A stretch of DNA of 64,000 nt from PGYT01 sp963675055 (GTDB lineage: Bacteria; Bacteroidota; Ignavibacteria; Ignavibacteriales; Melioribacteraceae), in assembly GCA_963675055.2 (NCBI GenBank), contig CAXXJE010000002.1, forward strand, positions 1,674,001 through 1,738,000, written 5' to 3'. Shown piece after piece: positions 35,268 to 44,677 of the stretch. Below the pieces are notes generated by a model. The model searched no databases. It was not told where the DNA came from and worked only from the letters and a program-made list of their open reading frames with translations. Position 1 is the first letter of the stretch, and every line of letters starts with the position of its first letter. The translations under genes and the position numbers were made by a program.

Positions 35268-36756
35268 GATAATTCTCGCAGTAGTATACAGTAATTGTAC
35301 GTGTTTTGGCAATACCGAAAAACGAATAATCAAACTTATCAATTTCGCTGATCTTGTCGAAGTATTTTTTAACTACATTTAATTTACTCTTGTATTCGCG
35401 CCTGTTGTCGAATACATATAATGCGTTTTTACCTTTCAGTAAGTTCACATCACTCCAGAAGTCGAATTGCAAAGCTCTCTCACCGAATATATTTTCCGCA
35501 TAAGTATCCTGCTGATCCGGGAGATAGAATTTGATAAGCGACGCGCTCTTATATGAGTTGCCGAATATAAAGCAATTGTCACGTCCTCCTTTATCTTTCT
35601 GCATTTCGTAGATTTTTTCGGCAGAAGTATTCCAGCCGCTCCAGGTGTTTCCCTCACCAAGCGGAACGTTCGGTACAATCTGTATTGCGTATCCGAGCAG
35701 AACCAGGAATACTGAAAAGTATAAACCTGTTTTTATCCACTTACCAGGGTTTAAAAGTTTCTCACTATAATAATATACAGTTAGTACTAACAAACTCAAA
35801 TAACCGGGCAGAAGCCAGTTCATCTTTACAAGACTCTTAAAACTTACCAATGTGAATATTATAATTATCGGCAATCCTGTAAATGCTATATAATCAAGAT
35901 GCCTGTTTGATTTAATTTTTTGAAAATAATTCTTAACAGATCCTCCGAACCATATGAAAAGCATCGGAGTAAGAAGGAAAACCTGACTTAAAATTAGTTG
36001 AACAAAATACTTTATCTGCAATGGCTTTGCCTTACTTGCCCTTTCAGAAAACTGAAACTTAAACGATGCCCATTCATTTACGTAGTTCCAGTAAATCACC
36101 GGGAAGAATACAAGTATCCCGATTATCATTGAGAAATACGGATATGGAGTGAGAAGCATTTTCCTGTGTTTACGACTGAAGACGAGGAATAGAAATACTG
36201 AACCAGTAATTATAATAGCCGAGTACTTGCTCATCAACGCAAATCCGAGTGCCATGCCGGCAATATACCACCAGTAATTCTTTCCAGATGTAAATGATTT
36301 GTGAATTGAGTACACGATTAGAAGCCAGAAAAACAATAAAGGTGTATCCGGAACCAGCGTGATGGAATAAAGGTTGCCGAAAACAGTCAGATTATAAAGT
36401 AATACTGATATCGCAGGTATTGTTGTTTTTGTTCTAAGTGCTTCCTCAGAGGCAACATACTCTTCGGCTGTTATATAAAGTAAAACATTTGTCAGAAACC
36501 ACCATACAACCGCCATGAATTTAATTCCGAGTGCAGTGCTGCCGAAAAATATTGTCCCGAAAAGTATTGAATAAGCCGTTACCGGCGGGTGATCAAAATA
36601 GGATAAATCCGGATAGCGCGAATAGTACCAGTAATACGCTTCCTGTGGTGTAATGGGTATGAACGCGATATAGATAAGTTTAATTAACCCGAATAACAGT
36701 AAAGTCTTTACAAGAAGTTGTTTGCTGCCTGATAATTCCTTAAAAAAAACGATCAT
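35251..36756 (-). CDS. GT39/ArnT-type membrane glycosyltransferase
   Basis: A 501-residue integral membrane protein with about 11-12 helices. The first periplasmic loop carries the acidic signature of this superfamily (YYWYYSRYPDLSYFDHPPVTAY). Helices such as GFALMSKYSAIIITGSVFLF follow. A soluble C-terminal part (about 400-501) ends the protein. It transfers a sugar from a polyprenyl-phosphate donor to protein or lipid on the outer face of the inner membrane; donor and acceptor cannot be read from the sequence. First gene of a two-gene operon with GtrA. Confidence 0.85.
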   Translation of the reverse strand: MIVFFKELSGSKQLLVKTLLLFGLIKLIYIAFIPITPQEAYYWYYSRYPDLSYFDHPPVTAYSILFGTIFFGSTALGIKFMAVVWWFLTNVLLYITAEEYVASEEALRTKTTIPAISVLLYNLTVFGNLYSITLVPDTPLLFFWLLIVYSIHKSFTSGKNYWWYIAGMALGFALMSKYSAIIITGSVFLFLVFSRKHRKMLLTPYPYFSMIIGILVFFPVIYWNYVNEWASFKFQFSERASKAKPLQIKYFVQLILSQVFLLTPMLFIWFGGSVKNYFQKIKSNRHLDYIAFTGLPIIIIFTLVSFKSLVKMNWLLPGYLSLLVLTVYYYSEKLLNPGKWIKTGLYFSVFLVLLGYAIQIVPNVPLGEGNTWSGWNTSAEKIYEMQKDKGGRDNCFIFGNSYKSASLIKFYLPDQQDTYAENIFGERALQFDFWSDVNLLKGKNALYVFDNRREYKSKLNVVKKYFDKISEIDKFDYSFFGIAKTRTITVYYCENYHGVVR

Positions 36757-36997
36757 AAGATTCCGATAATTATGATTTTAACCGATGCAATGAAGCAGTT
36801 TATGCAAATTAACACAGGTAATTTAAATAAATGTTAATCCAACAGTAAATTAAAACATATCAATATTTGTCAATAAACATCAACACTGACAATAAGTTGC
36901 TAATAAAATTACCCTGGTACTATAAACTAAATTGGTTTTTATTCGAAAATAAGTTGTTGATGTTTACTCAGTTAAAGAAATGGGGCGATCGGGAACA
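36757..36997. promoter_or_regulatory. Divergent intergenic region with a spaced inverted repeat
   Basis: AT-rich region between two divergent genes (glycosyltransferase leftwards, receiver-like protein rightwards). TTGTCA (36867-36872) and TGACAA (36887-36892) form an inverted repeat with a 14-base gap, a possible regulator-binding site. No confident promoter hexamers were assigned. Confidence 0.3.
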
Positions 36998-37384
36998 ATG
37001 AAAATGCTGATTAAAGAAAACTGTATAAACTGGAATCAATTATTATCAGGACACACCCCCCAGATTGATTACGTTGACATATCGAATAAATTCAGAGAAC
37101 TTGCTAACGAAGATAAAATACACCGGAAGTTTTATGATATTTTCGTGTTTGACAGCACGCAGAACTACAGACCGGAACTGGATCTTCTTCAGGAGCTTAA
37201 AACTTATAATCCGGATATTAAATCAGTGGTTATTACTTCGGAACAGAACCGCAAGTACAGAAGCCACCTTGTTTCGATGGGTGTGGATCACTTCCTCTTC
37301 AGGGAATCTGATATGCCGCTGTTTGAATTCGTTCTAAAACAAATTAATCTCAGGCTAACTAGAACCGAAACACTTGCTGGTTAA
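36998..37384 (+). CDS. Stand-alone receiver-like domain protein, degenerate (A)
   Basis: About 128 residues with the alternating beta/alpha layout of a response-regulator receiver and no output domain. The phospho-acceptor position is kept (Asp52 in DIFVFDSTQ) and so is the Thr of strand 4 (VVITSEQN, Thr80). The first-strand acidic pair is missing and the conserved Lys is Arg102 (FLFRES). The stretch NRKYRSHLVSMGVDHFLFRES is shared with the protein at 47972. The start could be 36980 or 36998; the latter has GGGA upstream. Its stop overlaps the stop of the convergent PKD gene. Likely a non-canonical signalling partner; the output is unknown. Confidence 0.65.
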   Translation: MKMLIKENCINWNQLLSGHTPQIDYVDISNKFRELANEDKIHRKFYDIFVFDSTQNYRPELDLLQELKTYNPDIKSVVITSEQNRKYRSHLVSMGVDHFLFRESDMPLFEFVLKQINLRLTRTETLAG

Positions 37385-40300
37385 TTAACGCTTCTTACCA
37401 GTATTTCTTTAGTCACTGAGTTGGAATTGCATTCACAGTTTTTATTATCGGAAACTGTTAGTGTAACTTTGTACGTGCCCGGTTTAATAAACTTATGAAA
37501 TACTCTTTTACCGGAAGCATTTGTCCCGTCACCGAAATCCCATGCGTAAGTCATCTGATCCCCGTCGGGATCCTTCGAATCGCCGGCGTCAAAAAGTACT
37601 TCATCGTTAGCGCCACCGATTAAAACTTCCTTGTCAAACTTAGCAACGGCAGTAGGAGATTGATTGACATCGATTGAATAGCCCGCAGTTGCTAATAGGT
37701 CCTCGGGATACGATGCATCTCTTAGTTCAATTATAAGTTCATTCAGACCGCTCTTATCGAATGTAACTGTTTCACTCTGATTATCTGAACCGGCAATTAC
37801 ACTTCCTAGTTTCCATGTATAAATCAGTTCATCCGGGTTGATAATTCCAGCAGTCTGAACAGTATAATCATGTGATGCATTCAGACAAACGGTTGATTGC
37901 CCGGATATCGTCATATACGGCGGGTTGAATACTCTGATAAATTTGGAAATACGATTAATGGAATTGCCCAGATTCATATTGTCTGAGACTTTCAACACAA
38001 TTTCATACTCTCCTTCTTTCAAGAAACTATGTGTAAACTCAATTGTACTGTCAGTCGTCCCATCGCTCAGCATCCAGACGTAGGTCAGGTTAGTATTATC
38101 CTCATCAGTCGATTGACCGGCACTTACTAATATTTCCTGTCCGGTATATGCGGCTTCTTTAACGGAAATGACAGGTGTGGGAGCAGCATTAACTGTTACA
38201 ACAAGTTCATCACTTGTTGTATTGTTGCTTAGGGGCGTATTGTCGTTTACTGTAAGTGTTACATTATACTTGCCGGCTTTATCGTATTTATGATTAACCA
38301 GCACACCTTCCTGAACCGTTCCGTCACCGAGATCCCATGTATATCTTGTTATCTTTCCATCATTGTCAGATGACGCCGATCCGTCAAGTACAAAAGATTC
38401 ACCAGCCCCAACAAGCAAGTCATTCCCTGCAACTGCAACAGGCGGACTATTAACATTTATCGACTTTCTGTAAATCGCGTTGCTGCAGTCTGAAGTTGTT
38501 GTAGTTGTTATAGTCAGAGTTACGGTAAAGTTGCCATCGGATTTGTATGTATGTTCAGCAACAGCCCCGATAGCAGCAGCTCCATCGCCGAAATCCCATT
38601 CATAATTGTTTATCTTGCCGTTTCTGCCTTCTGATTTTGAGGCATCGAATGTAACCGATTCACTTAATGCGATTGAATCAGGAGCGTTAAATACGGCATA
38701 AGGTGCATCGATTATTGTGATCATAAGTTCATCAGTATCCGTATTATCGCAGTCCCCTACAAGTTCACCCTCAATAGCCAGCAGAACTTTATATGTGCCC
38801 GGTCTTGTATAAATGTGTGAAGTCCTTGCTCCGCCGCCGGTCTCGCCGTCGCCGAAGTCCCAGGTATAGTTGTTTACGATTCCGTCGGAATCCGTTGATA
38901 AAGATCCGTCGAACACAACTTCCGAACTTGTACATGCGGTTATATCCGGACCTGCATTAGCTACAGGTGATTCCACAACCGTAACAATCATTTTATCAAT
39001 ATCAAAATTACATTGAAGCCCGGTGTTATCAACTACCTTTAATACAACTTCGTATACCCCGCCTTCTACATAAACATTCGCGGCTGAAAGTCCCTCGGCA
39101 GAATGACCGTCACCGAAGTCCCAGTAATATCTTAATAGATCATTGTCATCATCATACGAAGCAGCGGCACTGAAGTTAACTACATCACCGGAACAGACAA
39201 GCATATCCGGACCTGCATCAGCTATCGGCACCGAATTAATAATCACTTTTGAAGCAATTGATGCTTTTGAATTCGAAAGGTCCTTGCCGTCGTCAACTTC
39301 GAGAATTACGGGATAAACTCCGGGAGCGTTAAACTCATTGATGATATCCATGCCGTACAACGTCTTATTATCAACTGTCCATTTATAAATGAGGTCATCC
39401 CCGTCAGGGTCAGCAGAACCTTCGGCGGATAATTCAACAACCTTACTGCATGTATGTATCTCCGCTTTTGTTTTCGGTATCGGTACTGAATTTATATAAA
39501 CAGTTGTAACAGCAGAGTTCATCGAGTTAGCGGTATTTAAATTATCTTTTACTTTCAGCTTTATTGTATAAACACCCGGCAGATCAAAAGTATGCTTAAT
39601 GATGCTTCCTTGTGTAGTGCTGCCATCAGGGAGTGTCCAGTTGTATTCCGATATATTACCATCCTTATCAAATGAACTTCCGGCATCCAGAACAATTTCC
39701 TCACCTGGCGCTGAGTTTATTGCTAGGGGAATAATAGCCTCCGGTTCATCGTTAACAGTAATGATTGCATTGTCATAATCGAATGCTTCACTGTGTCCGG
39801 AATTATCGGTTACTTTGAGAGTAATAGTGTACTTGCCCGGTTTATCAAAACTGTAATCAAATGTTTCGGAAGTACTAATAACTTTTCCTTCAAGTGTCCA
39901 TTCGTAAGAAGCAATACTGCCGTCGGAATCAACAGAATTTGAGCCCGAGAACTTTACATTCTGACCGGGTGACGTAATTACATCCGGACCGGCGTCCGCA
40001 ACCGGTTTCGCGTTTATTACAACTGTAATCTTATCGGTGCCCACATTATTTCCAACACTCGTATTGTCCCTGACTTTTAACTCAACAGTGTATGTTCCCG
40101 GATTTCTGTAAACATGGTCGAAGCTGACAGCCTGTGTTTTAGTGGCATCCCCTACATCCCACTCATAATATGAAATCTGACCGTCCTCGTCTTTTGATTT
40201 CGAGGCATCAAAACTTACATATGGTTTTGTCTGGTAAATGTTAGTTCCGGATACAGCAATGGGACGATCATTCACAATGATAATTTTCTCATCCGCATCA

Positions 40301-42192
40301 GTATTGCTCGAAGTACCTGAATTATCTGTAACAGTTAACAGCGCTTTGTAAATTCCAGCTTTCGAATAACTATGTTCAATTGCTTTCCCATCCGCAATGG
40401 TTCCATCATCGAAATCCCAAGAGTAGTTAACTATTTCGCCGTCGCTGTCGTAGGAATTACCCGCATCGAAAACTATCGGCTGATTCTCAGCGGAGACAAT
40501 ATCAAATCCGGCTTCTGCAACAGGCGGTGAGTTTACTGTAACAATAAAACTGTCGGTAGTATTCCTGTTTGCTATATTGCTGTTATCTATTACTGTTAAA
40601 GTCACTGTATATTTGCCCGGTTGAGCGTATGCATGTTGCAGATCTTTCAATCCTGATCTTGTGCCGTCGCCGAGATCCCAACCGTACCTGATTATTTCTC
40701 CATCCGGATCATGACTATCGGCTGCTGATAACTCCAGCGTTTCTCCAACTGAAAGGGAAGTGTCGTTCCCTGCAGAAGCAATGGGTGCTGCGTTGACCCA
40801 TACTTCGAGTGAATCCTGATCTGTTGCACACGGACTATCGGAATTGTCGGTAACTGTTAGAACAACTTTATACCTACCCGGTTCGGAGTAGGCCTTATCA
40901 ACTGACTTACCGGATTTACTCTCGCCGTCTCCGAAATTCCAATCATACTTGCTTATAATCCCGTCATCATCGAATGATCGTGAAGCGTCGAATGCTACGC
41001 TAACTCCGGGAGGAGTAACTACATTGTTTCCTGCAATTGCCTTTGGACTACCATTAACTACAAAGTCAATTATCCGATAACTCGAGTTTTCAAGTTTGCC
41101 CGAATTATCAGTGCCTAAAAGTGTAACTGAGTACTTCCCGGGAAGTGAAAAGTTGTTTGAAACTCTGGATCCATTTTTAATTTTATTATTCGCGAATATC
41201 CAGGTATAATCTATTCCGTTGCCGTCTGCATCCGTTGAAGTAGATGCATCAAAAACCATTGTGCTGCAATCCCCGTCATAAGTTATACTGCTTTGAAGCA
41301 CAGGTCGATTATTAGAGTCAACATTTTTTACCGGAAGTATAAAAGGCCTGAATCCGCTTCCTGATTCAATATGAAATGTTGCATCATTCACTTTTGTATT
41401 CGAGCCGGGACCAAACTCTATCGCGAATTCTCTGCCCTTTTCAAAATCAAGAAGTTGAATTTCATTCTCCATCCAGACTCCCTGGGCAGATGAAGTTAAA
41501 TACAAGTCCGAACGGAATGGAGTAACAACTTTCACCGGAGTTCCTTCGGCGTCAAAATTAGCTGCTTTAATTTTATCATTAATGGGTGAATCGAATTTCA
41601 GATGGACAGATTCAGTACTCTGCGGCAGTCTAATCGTTGGAGCGAAATTTACTATTTTTATGTTGTCATGCTCTGTGTCGTCATCAATCCTTAGATTAAA
41701 CACATTCGCGTCATTCCCTTCAGTACTTTCAACAACAAGTTTCAGCACATAATTCCCGTTATACAGCTCACCCTGAGAAGTATTAAAAGAAGCGGCATTG
41801 ATCCATTTGTTATCACTACTCTCATTAGCACTGTAAATATTATCCCAGATTAATTTGCCTGTATGAATAAGATCGTTTCCGGGGTATGGTCTTCTGCATG
41901 TTGAAGGGGAGTATATCCCGTTGCCGCCGTACAGCCTGAAAGAAAAGCTTGAATTGTACTCGCCGTATTTCATGTCGTTCTGTCCGGAACATTCTGGATC
42001 GAACAACTGAAGCTGGTGAGTTCCGGCCGCCGACGTATCTATAAGGATAAAGAATATCTGCGTGTAATCATCGTCGCCTTCTTCCTTTGCGGCCATTGGT
42101 CCGTAGTTCACAAAGTTTATCTGCTGAGCCGCAATAAAGGTTTGCAACAACAACGAAATCAATACTGATAGTAGTAATACTCTTTTAATCAT
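37381..42192 (-). CDS. Giant exported protein with about 15 PKD domains
   Basis: A 1603-residue protein with a signal peptide (LLLQTFIAAQ). An N-terminal beta-rich region (about 24-300) is followed by roughly fifteen consecutive PKD-type domains to the C-terminus. Each begins near P-x-A-x-A-G and contains DxDG-x-I-x-x-Y-x-W-D-FGDG followed by H-x-Y-x-x-P-G-x-Y-x-V-x-LTV. The best copies lie in the middle (for example the APIASAGND, PPVAEAGFD and KPVADAGPD starts). There is no NYPNPFNP sorting domain; the C-terminus ends after the last PKD. PKD arrays act as extracellular stalks or adhesion modules. Downstream partner of the LysM-FecR gene, 26 bases apart. Confidence 0.85.
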   Translation of the reverse strand: MIKRVLLLSVLISLLLQTFIAAQQINFVNYGPMAAKEEGDDDYTQIFFILIDTSAAGTHQLQLFDPECSGQNDMKYGEYNSSFSFRLYGGNGIYSPSTCRRPYPGNDLIHTGKLIWDNIYSANESSDNKWINAASFNTSQGELYNGNYVLKLVVESTEGNDANVFNLRIDDDTEHDNIKIVNFAPTIRLPQSTESVHLKFDSPINDKIKAANFDAEGTPVKVVTPFRSDLYLTSSAQGVWMENEIQLLDFEKGREFAIEFGPGSNTKVNDATFHIESGSGFRPFILPVKNVDSNNRPVLQSSITYDGDCSTMVFDASTSTDADGNGIDYTWIFANNKIKNGSRVSNNFSLPGKYSVTLLGTDNSGKLENSSYRIIDFVVNGSPKAIAGNNVVTPPGVSVAFDASRSFDDDGIISKYDWNFGDGESKSGKSVDKAYSEPGRYKVVLTVTDNSDSPCATDQDSLEVWVNAAPIASAGNDTSLSVGETLELSAADSHDPDGEIIRYGWDLGDGTRSGLKDLQHAYAQPGKYTVTLTVIDNSNIANRNTTDSFIVTVNSPPVAEAGFDIVSAENQPIVFDAGNSYDSDGEIVNYSWDFDDGTIADGKAIEHSYSKAGIYKALLTVTDNSGTSSNTDADEKIIIVNDRPIAVSGTNIYQTKPYVSFDASKSKDEDGQISYYEWDVGDATKTQAVSFDHVYRNPGTYTVELKVRDNTSVGNNVGTDKITVVINAKPVADAGPDVITSPGQNVKFSGSNSVDSDGSIASYEWTLEGKVISTSETFDYSFDKPGKYTITLKVTDNSGHSEAFDYDNAIITVNDEPEAIIPLAINSAPGEEIVLDAGSSFDKDGNISEYNWTLPDGSTTQGSIIKHTFDLPGVYTIKLKVKDNLNTANSMNSAVTTVYINSVPIPKTKAEIHTCSKVVELSAEGSADPDGDDLIYKWTVDNKTLYGMDIINEFNAPGVYPVILEVDDGKDLSNSKASIASKVIINSVPIADAGPDMLVCSGDVVNFSAAASYDDDNDLLRYYWDFGDGHSAEGLSAANVYVEGGVYEVVLKVVDNTGLQCNFDIDKMIVTVVESPVANAGPDITACTSSEVVFDGSLSTDSDGIVNNYTWDFGDGETGGGARTSHIYTRPGTYKVLLAIEGELVGDCDNTDTDELMITIIDAPYAVFNAPDSIALSESVTFDASKSEGRNGKINNYEWDFGDGAAAIGAVAEHTYKSDGNFTVTLTITTTTTSDCSNAIYRKSINVNSPPVAVAGNDLLVGAGESFVLDGSASSDNDGKITRYTWDLGDGTVQEGVLVNHKYDKAGKYNVTLTVNDNTPLSNNTTSDELVVTVNAAPTPVISVKEAAYTGQEILVSAGQSTDEDNTNLTYVWMLSDGTTDSTIEFTHSFLKEGEYEIVLKVSDNMNLGNSINRISKFIRVFNPPYMTISGQSTVCLNASHDYTVQTAGIINPDELIYTWKLGSVIAGSDNQSETVTFDKSGLNELIIELRDASYPEDLLATAGYSIDVNQSPTAVAKFDKEVLIGGANDEVLFDAGDSKDPDGDQMTYAWDFGDGTNASGKRVFHKFIKPGTYKVTLTVSDNKNCECNSNSVTKEILVRSVN

Positions 42193-42218
42193 ATATATTC
42201 CGATAACATGATTTAATT

Positions 42219-44510
42219 CTAATTTACTTTATACTCTCTGCTGTTATTCAGGTAATCTTCCAGCATTACCGATTCCAGCCTGACTGTCGCAGAGGGCTTT
42301 GTCAAGACAAATCGCAATTCATACTTGCCGCTTGTTTCATTTAGTAATAATAATTTGCCGACAGGTTCACCGTCTATACTTACAATACTCTTAATCGCTT
42401 TTTTCATACCGGCTTTATCGCTGGCATTAACTTCAATTTTAACTTCGGAAGGATCGGTGATCGATCGTATTATTTGATGCCCGGTAAATTCCGGAGGAGT
42501 AGTGTCCAAAACAATATAAAATGAATTCGTTGAATCGTTGCCGGCTTTATCTAACACGGAAATTACGATATCGTTACTTCCTTCTTTCAATAGAATATCC
42601 TGCGTAAAACGATCACCGTTCAGATCAATTTTCTTTTTGTTGATGAATATACTGTTGCCCGCTTCAACAGTACCCGAAACAGTCAATTCCTTTCGCGAAG
42701 TAATCCGGGGAATCTCTTCATCAAGTGAAATCTCAGGGGGTGAATTGTCCAGCGTAACTGAAACCGTATCGGTTCGCGAGTACCCCACAGGAGTTGTAAT
42801 TGTCTGTACAAGCTTCTGATCAAACCTGTTTCCGTAAAGATTGTATATAAACAAACCGGATGTGTCTGCATAGGTTCGTTGAAGAACTGTTCCGACTGCA
42901 GAACTTATCCTTATTTCCGACCCGGGACGGGTTCTGCCCCTAACGGCAAGATGAGTTGAATTTGTGATAAATACATTGTCGGACTTGTTAAAATTACCGG
43001 ATGAATATTCAAGTTTAATGGCCGGATCGGATTCATGGACTACTTCGAGAGTGTAAACAGTTCTGTTACCGGCTTTGTCCCTGCTGACTAATATGAAACT
43101 GTTTATTTCATCTTCCAGATTAAATGTCTGTGAGAAAGTGCCGTCATTATTAACTGTTAGAGGAATTTGATTAACAGATAATGAAGCGTCGATTTCCGTC
43201 TCCCCGCTAATTTCAATTTGATTGTCCTTAGTAAACGAATATGATTCCGGCTTAATTACTCGCAGGTATGGATTTGTCTTGTCTTCAATCAGATTGATGT
43301 ATCTGTAATTTGCAAAATCACCCGGGAAGCCGGTGCTGTCGACCGAAGCTACATGCCAGTAATAAACTCCAGGGTTTATTGAAGACAACGAATAACTGGT
43401 ATCCGATAAATTTTTATTTGAATAAACAAGTTCCTTGAACAAAGCATCCTGGGCTATTTCAAACCAGTATTGCTTTGCGCTGTCGATTCCGGACCAGGCG
43501 AAATCAATATCATTGGAATACAATTGTGCCGAATTCTCAGGCAGCCCCAGCGATGGTGCTGGCAGAAGGTCTTTCGGTTCGGACGGCGGACCACCTTCCG
43601 GTATTACTGATCCCTGGTTCTCTTTTACTATCACCTTCGTGCCTCGTGCCTCAAGTTCAATTTCGCCGTCATAGTTCGCTATCTTTGTGTTGTTCTGTTT
43701 CTCAATCCAGAAACTCTTTGAGCGGATCTTCGTATCCAGGCCGGGGACATCTATGTCAAATTTTTTCTTCGGACTTTTCAATAGATAAGCGAATGCGTCG
43801 CCTTTGATAAGCCTGACGGTTGTTTCTGTTTTATTTGAAAGCAGGTCCACCCTGGATCTTTGAATAAGCGCTTGTGAATTTTCATTGAGTCTAACACGAC
43901 TTAAGTCTATAAATGTAATCTCCGCGAATGATTCAGTGAGAGTTCTGGTCCGATCTGCTTCATACAATTTCTCATAAAGATCCGCATCGTTCCACAATCT
44001 CTGGGAAGGCTTCCTTCTCTGTACATCTCCTTTTACGAATGATAGAGTTGCGTCGGCAGACTGGTTGCGGAGAAGCTGCGATTGTTCAAGAGATTGTTTG
44101 GCAATACGAAGCCCCTCTAATGCAGTTCTGTTCCCATTTGTCCAGTCACCTCCATCACGAAGCTTGATTGCGCTGTTAAGTTTATCTGTCGCGCTGCTTA
44201 ATAAAGCAGGAGTAAAAACTTTAGCGCCATTAGCCGAGGACATATCAATGGTTTTTTTAGTCTCATCTATAATGGAATTAGTATTGTTTACAAGTTCGGT
44301 CGGTATAACCAATTCCATACCTTCTTTCAAATCAACAAGTGATCCCAGATTGTTATATTGAAGAATCGTTTCCCAAAGATCGGCATTATCAAAATACTTG
44401 TCGGCAAGTTTTCGCAGGTCTTGTCCATGATAGACTACTTTATCCGTATGGAAAGACTGTGCAAAAGAAATATTAGCGGTAAGAATTATTACCAGAAGCG
44501 TCTTAAGCAT
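42219..44510 (-). CDS. Exported LysM-FecR protein with Ig-like domains
   Basis: A protein of about 763 residues. The ATG at 44510 gives a clean signal peptide MLKTLLVIILTANISFAQ; an alternative ATG at 44555 adds 15 residues, and neither has a strong ribosome binding site. Domain order: LysM (about 20-75; YHGQDLRKLADKYFDNADLW), a coiled region, a FecR domain (about 150-300; SFVKGDVQRRK, FAEITFIDLSRVRLNENSQA, TVRLIKGDAFAYL), an Fn3-like unit, then four or so Ig-like repeats (about 420-763). LysM binds peptidoglycan, and FecR domains pass signals or bind partners in the periplasm. With the PKD gene it probably forms a peptidoglycan-anchored surface complex. Confidence 0.82.
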   Translation of the reverse strand: MLKTLLVIILTANISFAQSFHTDKVVYHGQDLRKLADKYFDNADLWETILQYNNLGSLVDLKEGMELVIPTELVNNTNSIIDETKKTIDMSSANGAKVFTPALLSSATDKLNSAIKLRDGGDWTNGNRTALEGLRIAKQSLEQSQLLRNQSADATLSFVKGDVQRRKPSQRLWNDADLYEKLYEADRTRTLTESFAEITFIDLSRVRLNENSQALIQRSRVDLLSNKTETTVRLIKGDAFAYLLKSPKKKFDIDVPGLDTKIRSKSFWIEKQNNTKIANYDGEIELEARGTKVIVKENQGSVIPEGGPPSEPKDLLPAPSLGLPENSAQLYSNDIDFAWSGIDSAKQYWFEIAQDALFKELVYSNKNLSDTSYSLSSINPGVYYWHVASVDSTGFPGDFANYRYINLIEDKTNPYLRVIKPESYSFTKDNQIEISGETEIDASLSVNQIPLTVNNDGTFSQTFNLEDEINSFILVSRDKAGNRTVYTLEVVHESDPAIKLEYSSGNFNKSDNVFITNSTHLAVRGRTRPGSEIRISSAVGTVLQRTYADTSGLFIYNLYGNRFDQKLVQTITTPVGYSRTDTVSVTLDNSPPEISLDEEIPRITSRKELTVSGTVEAGNSIFINKKKIDLNGDRFTQDILLKEGSNDIVISVLDKAGNDSTNSFYIVLDTTPPEFTGHQIIRSITDPSEVKIEVNASDKAGMKKAIKSIVSIDGEPVGKLLLLNETSGKYELRFVLTKPSATVRLESVMLEDYLNNSREYKVN

Positions 44511-44677
44511 TCCGGCAGGTACACCTTTTATGTTTTGCGAATGTATATTGATCATATCGAGATTTTTAACGCGTAATGATGAATTTAACAGGCAAACTGA
44601 GATTCAGCCAATCTTAAATACGCTTCATAACAGCAAAATAAAAGTAATTGAAAATAAGTGAGTAATCAATAAATTTA

